Source of the DNA: CAZUFB01 sp048173955 | GTDB lineage: Bacteria > Actinomycetota > Coriobacteriia > Coriobacteriales > UMGS124 | Reading direction: 5' to 3' | Length of the DNA: 6,126 bases | NCBI GenBank assembly: GCA_048173955.1 | Contig: DBEYOB010000150.1 | Span: 1-6,126 of the forward strand | Part shown: positions 1 through 5,217 of the stretch, in pieces | How positions within the stretch are numbered: position 1 is the first letter of the stretch | Layout: every line of letters starts with the position of its first letter | Notes under the pieces: generated by a model | Database searches by the model: none | Seen by the model: only the letters and a program-made list of their open reading frames with translations | What the model was told of the DNA's origin: nothing | Program-made: the position numbers and the translations under genes

Positions 1-59
1 ATGGTCAAGCATTCAATAGTTTCAAAGCCATCGGCGGCGAGAACGGCAACGCTGGGCAT
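1..59 (-). CDS. DJ-1/PfpI family protein, N-terminal fragment (runs off left edge)
   Basis: Only the first 19 codons are in the window; they read MPSVAVLAADGFETIECLT. This matches the first beta strand and following loop of the DJ-1/PfpI superfamily, where bacterial members typically begin with a short V-x-V-L-x-A-D-G-F-E-x-I-E-x-L segment. Glu16 aligns with Glu18 of human DJ-1, the residue that contacts the reactive cysteine; that cysteine would lie beyond the edge. Family members act as cytosolic glyoxalase/deglycase-like or stress-related enzymes, and the exact activity cannot be told from this fragment. The ATG at 57-59 is preferred over an in-frame ATG at 72-74 because AGGA (67-70) sits 7 bases upstream of it. 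The gene is divergent from the EamA transporter gene. Confidence 0.8.
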   Translation of the reverse strand, partial: MPSVAVLAADGFETIECLT

Positions 60-95
60 GAGGGTTCCTTTCATAGGCGGCATACAATTAGCCGT

Positions 96-124
96 CTTAT
101 ACCCCGAAGACCTCCGCTTGCCAC
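96..124 (-). promoter_or_regulatory. Candidate promoter of the DJ-1 family gene
   Basis: On the minus strand, GTGGCA (119-124; 4 of 6 matches to TTGACA) is followed after 17 bases by TATAAG (96-101; 5 of 6 matches to TATAAT). Transcription would begin near 89, leaving a leader of about 30 bases before the ATG at 59. The spacing and the -10 box are good and the -35 box is moderate. This is read by eye, without a statistical model. Confidence 0.4.
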
Positions 125-186
125 GCTCGATTTCCCAATGTTTAAAATAGCCCCGTCTGAATTAGCTACCCTCACCCATCCTCAAC

Positions 187-326
187 AATCTCAATCTGTA
201 ACATCTAGACCCACTTTTGACCCCCAACTGTTACAGATCAAGACAAACGGAAACCGCCCCGACAAAACGTCTAAATCTGTAACATCTACGGACCAAAACC
301 GGGTCTTACTGTTACAGATCGAGACA
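187..326. repeat. Two copies of an inverted-repeat element, 81-base period
   Basis: ATCTGTAACA occurs at 194-203 and 275-284, and its reverse complement TGTTACAGAT at 229-238 and 310-319. Each pair is separated by exactly 25 bases and the two pairs are exactly 81 bases apart. Identity reaches past the cores: 193-207 equals 274-288 over 15 bases, and 227-245 equals 308-326 except for one base. In the outward direction the arms share a TCT two bases beyond the core. The 25-base spacers differ, so the arms look conserved and the spacers do not. Each unit could form a 10-bp stem as RNA, or be two half-sites for a DNA-binding protein. Arm 2 could also pair with arm 3, which would exclude the other two hairpins. 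I do not recognise a named repeat family. Confidence 0.85.
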
Positions 327-409
327 GTCCCCAACAGCACCGCCCCGTTCGGGGAACGACCGCCACAGGTACGGCGGGCAGAGGCTCACTTTTTTCCTCG
401 GTTTTTTTC

Positions 410-437
410 TTGACGGAATCTCACCTGTTGTAGTACT
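410..437 (+). promoter_or_regulatory. Weak candidate promoter for the EamA gene leader
   Basis: TTGACG (410-415) matches the -35 consensus at 5 of 6 positions. The -10 box is poor: the best candidates in 431-439 (TAGTAC after 15 bases, or TACTTT after 18) match only 3 of 6. It is proposed because the terminator at 489-524 needs a transcript entering from the left, and no better plus-strand promoter is visible between the repeats and the terminator. Confidence 0.22.
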
Positions 438-488
438 TTGTCCCAGTCTAAAAACGCGTGGACTTTTCTGGGCGCTAGCCACCTTTTT

Positions 489-524
489 GCCACGCAACCG
501 AGCAGTCGGTTGCGTGGCTTTTTT
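489..524 (+). terminator. Strong intrinsic terminator in the leader of the EamA gene
   Basis: A perfect 13-bp stem (GCCACGCAACCGA at 489-501 with its complement at 506-518) closes a 4-base loop (GCAG, 502-505) and is followed directly by six T (519-524). This is a textbook rho-independent terminator on the plus strand. No plus-strand gene precedes it in the window, and the EamA start lies 118 bases downstream. It therefore ends either a short non-coding transcript or a leader transcript (attenuator). GCGTGG occurs at 456-461 as well as in the 3' arm (512-517), so a weak 6-bp competing pairing with 490-495 is possible. Confidence 0.88.
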
Positions 525-641
525 CGTCTTGGCAGCAGGTACCACATGCACCGCCAGAAGACCGCACGAGCCCACCTTCCGACTGCAGGGAACAGACGCA
601 CGAGACGTGCATCTGTAAGACAGCAGACGGAAGGGAGCCTA

Positions 642-1622
642 ATGGCAGGAACAAACACAATCAAGCAACAGGCCGCCGGGGCAGGAGCCACGGGCGTGGG
701 ACAGGCCAAGGCGGCGCTCCAGGTCTTTGCGGGCGGCGCCTGCTACGGCGCGATGGCCACGACCTACAAGCTCGCCTACGCCGCGGGCTTCACCTCGGCG
801 CAGGTGGTGGCGAGCCAGGCGTGGTTCGGCTGCCTCTTCTTCGCCCTCGCCACACTCGCGGGCCACGCACTCGGGCACCGCTGGCAGCGCGTGGGCTGGA
901 AGCTCGCCCTTAAGCTCATGGGCCTGGGAGCCCTCACCTGCCTCACCTCAATCCTCTACTGCTACGCCATGAGCGTGCTGCCCGCCCCGGTGGCGCTCAC
1001 GCTCCTCTTCCAGTTCACGTGGCTGGGGCTCCTGTGGCAGACCGTCATGACGCGCCGACCGCCGAGGGTCCTCCAAGTGGCCTCCGCCCTGGTCATCGTC
1101 TTCGGAACGGTGTTCGCCAGCGGCGTCTACAAGACCGGCATCACCGGGTACGACCCCGTGGCCCTGCTCTGCGCGCTGGGGGCGGCCGTGTCCTGCTCCC
1201 TCTTTGTCACCCTCTCCGGCAAGGTCGAGGCCCCCTGCTCGTCCGAGCAGCGTGGCGTCATCGTGTGCGCGGGCTCCGTGGTCATGTCGCTCACGGTGTG
1301 CCCGGACTACGTCGTCTCGGGCGTCCTCGCCCAGGGCATCCTGCCCTTTGCCGTCATCGCCGGCTTCTTTGGCATGCTCTGCCCGGTCCTGCTCTTCGGC
1401 ATGGGCTCTCCGCACCTGCCCGCGGGCCTCTCCACTGTCATGGCCGCCGCGGAACTCCCCGCCGGCCTGCTCATTGCCATGATTGTCCTCGGCGAGCCGC
1501 TCGGCGTCGTCGAGTGGCTGGGCGTCGCCATCATCCTCGCCGGCGTGTGCCTGGCGCAGGTCCCCTCCCTGCTTGGAGGCCGGGAGGCACGTCGCGCCGC
1601 CGCAGGACAAGCCGTCAGCTAG
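642..1622 (+). CDS. EamA/DMT-superfamily membrane transporter
   Basis: The 326-residue protein is highly hydrophobic and shows about ten membrane segments, near residues 25-45, 55-74, 88-108, 113-135, 145-162, 171-192, 205-222, 232-254, 262-284 and 289-310. This is the usual two-times-five EamA layout. The last third carries the family's typical pattern: a run of small residues, then LGEP (283-286), a W-L-G-V-A-I-I-L-A-G-V helix and a short charged tail. EamA proteins export or import small metabolites across the cytoplasmic membrane; the substrate cannot be predicted from this sequence. The ATG at 642 is chosen because AAGGGAG (631-637) lies 4 bases upstream. The same frame stays open back to 438, but that extension runs through the terminator stem and adds an unlikely Arg-rich non-membrane N-terminus. 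It is separated from the glycosidase gene by 122 bases and probably transcribed separately. Confidence 0.9.
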   Translation: MAGTNTIKQQAAGAGATGVGQAKAALQVFAGGACYGAMATTYKLAYAAGFTSAQVVASQAWFGCLFFALATLAGHALGHRWQRVGWKLALKLMGLGALTCLTSILYCYAMSVLPAPVALTLLFQFTWLGLLWQTVMTRRPPRVLQVASALVIVFGTVFASGVYKTGITGYDPVALLCALGAAVSCSLFVTLSGKVEAPCSSEQRGVIVCAGSVVMSLTVCPDYVVSGVLAQGILPFAVIAGFFGMLCPVLLFGMGSPHLPAGLSTVMAAAELPAGLLIAMIVLGEPLGVVEWLGVAIILAGVCLAQVPSLLGGREARRAAAGQAVS

Positions 1623-1689
1623 TCACCCCTTCACAGGCGGCCCGCGCGCATCAGGGAAAGGGCCACGGGCCCGGCGCGTGAGGTCGCAA

Positions 1690-1707
1690 GGACGTTATAA
1701 AGCGTCC
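1690..1707. promoter_or_regulatory. 18-base palindrome overlapping a -10-like box (candidate operator)
   Basis: GGACG (1690-1694) and CGTCC (1703-1707) frame an AT centre containing TATAAA (1696-1701). Five outer base pairs are perfect; one G-T wobble and one further pair extend the dyad inward. TATAAA would be a good -10 box with transcription starting near 1708, but no -35 box is visible at the right distance (the bases there are GC-rich). A dyad sitting on the -10 box is the usual place for a repressor, and a sugar operon without an adjacent regulator gene fits this. The sequence is not the catabolite-control CRE consensus and no LicT/BglG-type RAT element is seen. Confidence 0.45.
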
Positions 1708-1726
1708 CCCGCAGAGATGGGGGCGC
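1702..1726 (+). other. GC-rich stem-loop just upstream of the glycosidase ribosome binding site
   Basis: CCCCC (1706-1710) pairs with GGGGG (1719-1723) around an 8-base loop, and GCG (1702-1704) pairs with CGC (1724-1726) after a single bulged T (1705). The 3' side ends 7 bases before the AAGGAGG site (1734-1740). It shares bases 1703-1707 with the upstream palindrome. If transcription begins near 1708, part of the 5' arm would be missing from the RNA, so its role is uncertain. Confidence 0.35.
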
Positions 1727-1744
1727 CAGAGAGAAGGAGGCACT

Positions 1745-3175
1745 ATGCCATTTCCAAAAGGGTTCCTTTGGGGAGGAGCTACCGCTGCCAACCAATGCGA
1801 GGGAGGTTATGACGAGGGCGGCCGCGGCCTTGCCAATGTCGACGTCATCCCACACGGGCCGGAGCGCAACGACGTGAGTCGCGGCCTGAGGCGCATGCTC
1901 GACTTTGAGCCCGGGTACTACTACCCGGCCCAGACGGGCATCGACTTCTACCACCACTACCGCGAGGACATAGCCCTCTTCGCGGAGATGGGCTTTAAGG
2001 TCTTTCGCCTCTCCATCGCTTGGAGTCGCATCTTCCCCAACGGCGACGAGGAGGAGCCCAACGAGGCCGGGCTCGCCTTCTACGAGGACGTGTTCCGCTG
2101 CTGCCGCGAGCACGGGATCGAGCCCCTCGTGACCATCACGCACTTCGACTGCCCCATCCACCTCGTCAAGAAGCACGGCGCCTGGCGAAACCGCACCCTC
2201 ATCGAGCTCTACAAGCGGCTCGTGACGGTGCTCTTCAACCGCTACCGCGGCCTCGTGCGCTGGTGGATCACGTTCAACGAGATGAACATGATCTTGCACC
2301 GTCCCTTCATGGGTGCCGGCATCGTCCTCGAGCCCGGGGAGAATGCCCGCGAGGCCGAGTACCGCGCCGCGCACAACGAGCTCGTGGCGAGCGCCTGGGC
2401 CACCAAGATCGCCCACGAGGTCGACCCGGAGAACAAGGTGGGCTGCATGCTCGCCGCGGGAAGCTACTACCCCTACTCCTGTCGTCCCGAGGACGTCCGC
2501 GCAGCGCAGGTCAAGAACCAGGAGGACCTCTTCTTCGTGGACGTGCAGGCACGCGGGCACTACCCCGGCTACGCGCTCAAGATGCTCGAGCGCGAGGGCA
2601 TCGACGTGGGCATGACCGCCGAGGACGAGCGCATCCTTGCGGAGAACACCGTCGACTTCATCTCGTTTAGCTACTACTCCTCGCGCTGTACCGCGGGCGA
2701 CCCCGATTCCGTGGGCGGCGTCGCCGAGGGCAACGCCTTCGCTGGCGTGGAGAACCCCTACGTGCGCACGAGCGACTGGGGCTGGGTCATCGACCCGCTG
2801 GGGTTCCGCATCACGATTAACGACCTCTGGGACCGCTACCAGAAGCCGCTCTTTGTGGTGGAGAACGGCCTCGGCGCCTATGACGAGGTGCTTCCCGACG
2901 GCACGATCGAGGACGACTACCGCATCGCCTACCTGCGCGAGCACATCGAGGCCATGCGCGACGCCATCGAGCAGGACGGCGTCGAGATGCTCGGCTACAC
3001 CACCTGGGGGCCGATCGACCTCGTGAGCGCGGGCTCCGGCGAGATGGAGAAGCGCTACGGCTTCATCTACGTGGACCGCGACAACCTGGGCAACGGCACG
3101 CTCGAGCGCAGGCGCAAGAAGAGCTTCTACTGGTACCAACAGGCCATCGCCACCAACGGAGGCGACCTGGGCTAG
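1745..3175 (+). CDS. ascB: GH1 6-phospho-beta-glucosidase (AscB/BglA-like)
   Basis: This 476-residue cytosolic enzyme is full length for glycoside hydrolase family 1. It should hydrolyse beta-glucoside 6-phosphates delivered by the PTS, giving glucose-6-phosphate and an aglycone or glucose. Visible landmarks are FLWGGATAANQCEG at the N-terminus (Gln17 in the glucose site), His133 in THFD, the acid/base Glu179 in TFNE, the nucleophile Glu373 in VENG, and TTWG with Trp421. Ser428, Lys436 and Tyr438 (in KRYGF) match the phosphate-binding Ser-Lys-Tyr set that separates 6-phospho enzymes from plain beta-glucosidases. From memory, the C-terminal segment with GEMEKRYGF and RKKSFYWY resembles E. coli AscB (474 residues) closely; no alignment was run. 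AAGGAGG (1734-1740) lies 4 bases before the ATG. The permease gene follows after 31 bases, so the two are very likely co-transcribed. Aryl-glucoside versus cellobiose preference cannot be decided. Confidence 0.95.
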   Translation: MPFPKGFLWGGATAANQCEGGYDEGGRGLANVDVIPHGPERNDVSRGLRRMLDFEPGYYYPAQTGIDFYHHYREDIALFAEMGFKVFRLSIAWSRIFPNGDEEEPNEAGLAFYEDVFRCCREHGIEPLVTITHFDCPIHLVKKHGAWRNRTLIELYKRLVTVLFNRYRGLVRWWITFNEMNMILHRPFMGAGIVLEPGENAREAEYRAAHNELVASAWATKIAHEVDPENKVGCMLAAGSYYPYSCRPEDVRAAQVKNQEDLFFVDVQARGHYPGYALKMLEREGIDVGMTAEDERILAENTVDFISFSYYSSRCTAGDPDSVGGVAEGNAFAGVENPYVRTSDWGWVIDPLGFRITINDLWDRYQKPLFVVENGLGAYDEVLPDGTIEDDYRIAYLREHIEAMRDAIEQDGVEMLGYTTWGPIDLVSAGSGEMEKRYGFIYVDRDNLGNGTLERRRKKSFYWYQQAIATNGGDLG

Positions 3176-3206
3176 CCGCCCGGGCAATATCACTAAGGAG
3201 AAAATA

Positions 3207-4655
3207 ATGGCTGAAAAATACGACGATCTGGCCAGATCCATACTCGAGAACGTAGGCGGCACAGAGAACGTCGCCAGCGTCGCGCACTGCATCACGCGCG
3301 TGCGCTTCAAACTCAAGGACGAGTCCCGCGCCAACACTGCCAAGATCGAGGCCCTCAAGGGCGTCATCCAGGTCATCCAGGCCAACGGCCAGTACCAGGT
3401 GGTTGTGGGTAACATCGTCGAGGACGTCTACGACGCGGTCCTGGAGGCCGGCAACTTCTCGGGCGGCGCAAGCGCCGACGACGAGCCCCAGGGCGATAAG
3501 ACCGTTGCCTCCGTCGTCATCGACCTCATCTCTGGCATCTTCCAGCCCATCCTGGGACCGCTTGCCGCCGCAGGCATCATGAAGGGACTGCTTGCCCTCA
3601 TCACCTACTTCGTCCCGGCCTTTGCAAACGACGGCCTCTACACGCTGCTCTACACCGTGGCTGACGGCTTCTTCTACTTCCTTCCCGTCGCCCTGGCGTT
3701 CAGTGCCGCGCGCAAGTTCCGCATGAACGAGTTCACCGGCGTGGCAATCGGCGTGGCGCTCCTCTACCCGACGATGGTCGCCCTGACCTCGGGTGAGGCG
3801 CTCGGCAGCATCGACCTCGGCGTGGCCGGCACGTTCTCGTGGTACGCCACCGCCCTCGGGCTCCCCATCATCATGCCCGTGTCCGGCTACGTGAGCTCGG
3901 TGATCCCCGTCCTTCTCATGGTGTGGTTCGGCTCTATCCTTGAGCGCTGGCTCAAGAGCTGGATGCCGGCTGCGCTCAAGATGTTCCTTGTCCCGCTCGC
4001 CACGATGACGGTCTCCATCGTCTTGGGCTACCTCGTCATCGGCCCGGTGGCCACCCTCATCACCAACCTGCTGAGCGCGGCGTTCTCGTTCATCTTCCAG
4101 ATTCCCGTGGTTGGTTCCGTCCTGGGCAGCGCCCTGGTCGGCGGACTGTGGATGTGCCTCGTCATCTTTGGCTTCCACTGGAGCCTCATCCCCATCTCCA
4201 TCATGAACCTGAACACCCTCGGCCACGACAGCGTGCTCGCCGCCACCATCGGCCACGGGTTCGCGCTCGGAGCGGTCATCTTTGCCATGTACCTCAGAAA
4301 CAAGGACGAGCGCTTCCGCGGCATCGCCCTTCCCGCGATGATCTCCGCCTTCTTCTTCGGCGTCACCGAGCCGGGCATCTACGGCATCGCCCTCCCCAAC
4401 AAGCGCGCATTCGTCGTGGCATGCCTGAGCTCCGCCGTTGGCGGCGCCATCGTGGGAATGACGGGCGCCCTCATGTACATCTCGGGCGGCCTCGGCGTCT
4501 TCAACCTGCTCAACTTCATCGACGGGACCCCTGGTGGCGCCGGGATCTCCCACATGATCTTCGCGATCATCGCCTCGCTCGTCTCTGCCGTCCTGGCCTT
4601 TGTTATCGAGTTCATCACCTACCGGCCCAACGACGATGAGGAAGGCGCCCGCTAG
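3207..4655 (+). CDS. PTS beta-glucoside-type permease, EIIBC subunit
   Basis: The 482-residue protein has an N-terminal EIIB domain (about residues 1-85) with the phosphorylated cysteine Cys28 in HCITRVRF. A short acidic linker (about 86-98) leads to a multi-span EIIC domain (about 100-470). EIIC landmarks are the early FQPILGPLAAAGIMKG segment, GFHW (His324) and GVTEPGIYG (385-393, with Glu388), the conserved substrate-site loop of the glucose/glucoside superfamily. The protein would take phosphate from EIIA, import a beta-glucoside through the cytoplasmic membrane and release it as the 6-phosphate for the upstream glycosidase. It ends in an acidic tail right after the last membrane helix, so the C-terminal EIIA domain found in BglF/BglP is absent. 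EIIA must come from another protein, as for E. coli AscF. AAGGAG (3195-3200) is 6 bases before the ATG. Confidence 0.95.
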   Translation: MAEKYDDLARSILENVGGTENVASVAHCITRVRFKLKDESRANTAKIEALKGVIQVIQANGQYQVVVGNIVEDVYDAVLEAGNFSGGASADDEPQGDKTVASVVIDLISGIFQPILGPLAAAGIMKGLLALITYFVPAFANDGLYTLLYTVADGFFYFLPVALAFSAARKFRMNEFTGVAIGVALLYPTMVALTSGEALGSIDLGVAGTFSWYATALGLPIIMPVSGYVSSVIPVLLMVWFGSILERWLKSWMPAALKMFLVPLATMTVSIVLGYLVIGPVATLITNLLSAAFSFIFQIPVVGSVLGSALVGGLWMCLVIFGFHWSLIPISIMNLNTLGHDSVLAATIGHGFALGAVIFAMYLRNKDERFRGIALPAMISAFFFGVTEPGIYGIALPNKRAFVVACLSSAVGGAIVGMTGALMYISGGLGVFNLLNFIDGTPGGAGISHMIFAIIASLVSAVLAFVIEFITYRPNDDEEGAR

Positions 4656-4710
4656 CCTGCGCCTCTTCTCGACCAGCTACATGTAATTGAGGAGCAGTTG
4701 AGGTGGATGA

Positions 4711-4745
4711 GGGCCGAGGGCGATCAAGGTGGCCGCCCCCGGCCC
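4711..4745 (+). other. Stem-loop downstream of the PTS operon
   Basis: GGGCCG (4711-4716) pairs with CGGCCC (4740-4745), and after one A-C mismatch GGGCG (4718-4722) pairs with CGCCC (4734-4738), leaving an 11-base loop. It lies 56 bases after the permease stop codon. No T-tract follows, so it is not a standard intrinsic terminator. It could protect the 3' end of the operon mRNA or assist termination. The remaining bases to 4792 hold only a weak 7-bp hairpin (4759-4765 with 4771-4777). Confidence 0.45.
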
Positions 4746-4792
4746 GGGACAACCTGCCAGAAGGCGTTTAGCTTTCTCGGGCGGCGCTGAAA

Positions 4793-4816
4793 TGAACTGC
4801 GCCCCGATACTTGGAC
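4793..4816 (+). repeat. Terminal inverted repeat of the IS remnant (transposase 3' side)
   Basis: This end starts TGAACTGCGCCCC and contains CTTGGAC at 4810-4816. It matches the opposite end (5186-5210, minus strand) imperfectly: TGAAC, then a C-run, then CTTG(G/A)AC. It lies 15 bases outside the transposase stop codon, as expected for an IS right end. Confidence 0.7.
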
Positions 4817-4831
4817 GGGTCAATTAGCGGC

Positions 4832-5164
4832 CTATGCCGCACATAGGGACTGATTCCGGAACTCCTCCGGGGTCAGCCCCTTTTGCTTAACCCGCCTCCT
4901 CCTCTTGTTCCAGTGAACGGTATAGGCTTCGGGGTCCCGCTTGAACTCCTCGAAGCTTCGCCACGTCCGGTTCCTGTAGAATTCGTCCTTCAGGCGCCCG
5001 GGCAGCAGCTCCGTCGCATGAGCTTGCCCTCGCACGCCGCCGGCCCCGGCCGGGTCCGGGCACCCTTCGGTCTCCCGCCGGCCTTCGGCGCGCCCGTACC
5101 CCCTGTCGCAAAGCTCTGCTGCAAGAGTCCTCAGCGTGGTGTCGTGCCTGACTCTCCCGTCCAT
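4832..5164 (-). pseudogene. IS3/IS150-type transposase remnant (OrfA start joined to OrfB end)
   Basis: The 110-codon frame starts at ATG 5162-5164. Residues 1-24 (VRHDTTLRTLAAELCDRGYG) resemble the helix-turn-helix start of an IS150-type OrfA. Residues 50-110 match the OrfB C-terminus: ATE with Glu52, the last acidic residue of the DDE triad; Lys59 seven residues later, a family hallmark; LKDEFYRNRTW; HWNKRRRRVKQKG; and LTPEEFRNQSL. The middle (25-49) matches nothing in this frame, while the +1 frame there reads GGRPKGARTRPGP, resembling an OrfA basic tail. The two aspartates and the rest of the catalytic core are gone, so it is not an active transposase. It could still be translated; a start further up at TTG 5191 is less likely because it lies inside the terminal hairpin. 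Confidence 0.8.
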
Positions 5165-5170
5165 AAAGAA

Positions 5171-5204
5171 GCCCCCATTTCTAATGTTCAAGAAATGAGG
5201 GGGC
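5171..5204 (-). other. Hairpin at the transposase 5' end of the IS remnant
   Basis: GCCCCCATTTCT (5171-5182) pairs with AGAAATG (5191-5197) and GGGGGC (5199-5204), 13 pairs counted on the longer side less one bulged base (5198), with an 8-base loop. It overlaps the terminal inverted repeat and stops 6 bases before the transposase ATG. Structures here in other IS elements block translation from transcripts that read in from outside. Applying that role to this element is an inference. Confidence 0.6.
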
Positions 5205-5210
5205 GGTTCA
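5186..5210 (-). repeat. Terminal inverted repeat of the IS remnant (transposase 5' side)
   Basis: Read on the minus strand from 5210 it begins TGAACCGCCCCC and ends CTTGAAC (5186-5192). It is the partner of the end at 4793-4816, with a few mismatches and small gaps. Its outer part is also the 3' arm of the hairpin at 5171-5204. Confidence 0.65.
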
Positions 5211-5217
5211 ATTTCGG

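Larger units (their letters stand above)
60..641. other. Gene-free intergenic region between divergent genes
   Basis: No protein-coding gene is supported here. Open frames in this stretch show no recognisable protein family. In order it holds a candidate minus-strand promoter (96-124), two dyad repeats 81 bases apart (187-326), a small GC hairpin (360-364 with 373-377), two T-tracts (390-395 and 402-408), a weak plus-strand promoter (410-437), a strong intrinsic terminator (489-524), a small hairpin (598-602 with 606-610), and the EamA gene's ribosome binding site (631-637). The part from about 75 to 330 is visibly AT-richer than the flanking genes. Confidence 0.7.
4793..5210 (-). mobile_element. 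Internally deleted IS3-family (IS150-group) insertion sequence
   Basis: A 418-base element is bounded by imperfect inverted ends. On the plus strand the left end begins TGAACTGCGCCCC (4793-4805). Read on the minus strand from 5210, the other end begins TGAACCGCCCCC. Both continue to a CTTG(G/A)AC block. TG-start ends of this kind are typical of IS3-family elements. Inside is a single reduced transposase frame on the minus strand. A complete IS3-family element is roughly 1.2-1.5 kb, so about two thirds is missing, including two of the three catalytic acidic residues. The flanking bases (AAA before 4793, ATT after 5210) show no target duplication, so the insertion is old or its edges have changed. 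It cannot move by itself but could be mobilised if a full copy exists elsewhere. Confidence 0.82.

Noticed and set aside
187..326. CRISPR array or tandem satellite reading of the 81-base repeat
   Set aside because: Only two units, each made of two opposed short arms with diverged spacers of 25 and 36 bases; no longer direct repeat with unique spacers and no cas genes.
438..524. T-box, preQ1, fluoride, guanidine or SAM riboswitch in the EamA leader
   Set aside because: None of the conserved core sequences I know for these classes is present; the leader before the terminator is also short.
438..641. N-terminal extension of the EamA protein to a TTG at 438
   Set aside because: The extension is translated through a perfect terminator stem, has no ribosome binding site, and adds a basic non-membrane segment not expected in the family. 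The ATG at 642 has a good site.
948..1610. 220-codon minus-strand frame and the matching plus-strand shadow frame across the EamA gene
   Set aside because: Low-complexity compositions and overlap with a clear multi-span membrane protein in another frame.
1623..1744. LicT/BglG-type antiterminator site upstream of the glycosidase gene
   Set aside because: No RAT-like sequence and no T-tract terminator in the gap; the hairpin at 1702-1726 is followed directly by the ribosome binding site.
1631..3415. 594-codon open frame on the minus strand across the glycosidase gene
   Set aside because: It is antisense to a GH1 gene with all catalytic residues. Its composition (Val, Ala, His, Asp-rich, no domain pattern) is typical of a shadow frame in GC-rich DNA, and no ribosome binding site precedes it.
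3063..4553. 496-codon open frame on the minus strand across the permease gene
   Set aside because: Extremely rich in Asp, Glu, Gly, Arg and His with no fold-like pattern; it is the complement of a well-supported membrane protein gene.
4786..5217. Target-site duplication around the IS remnant
   Set aside because: The 3-4 bases outside each end (AAA on the left, ATT on the right) do not match.
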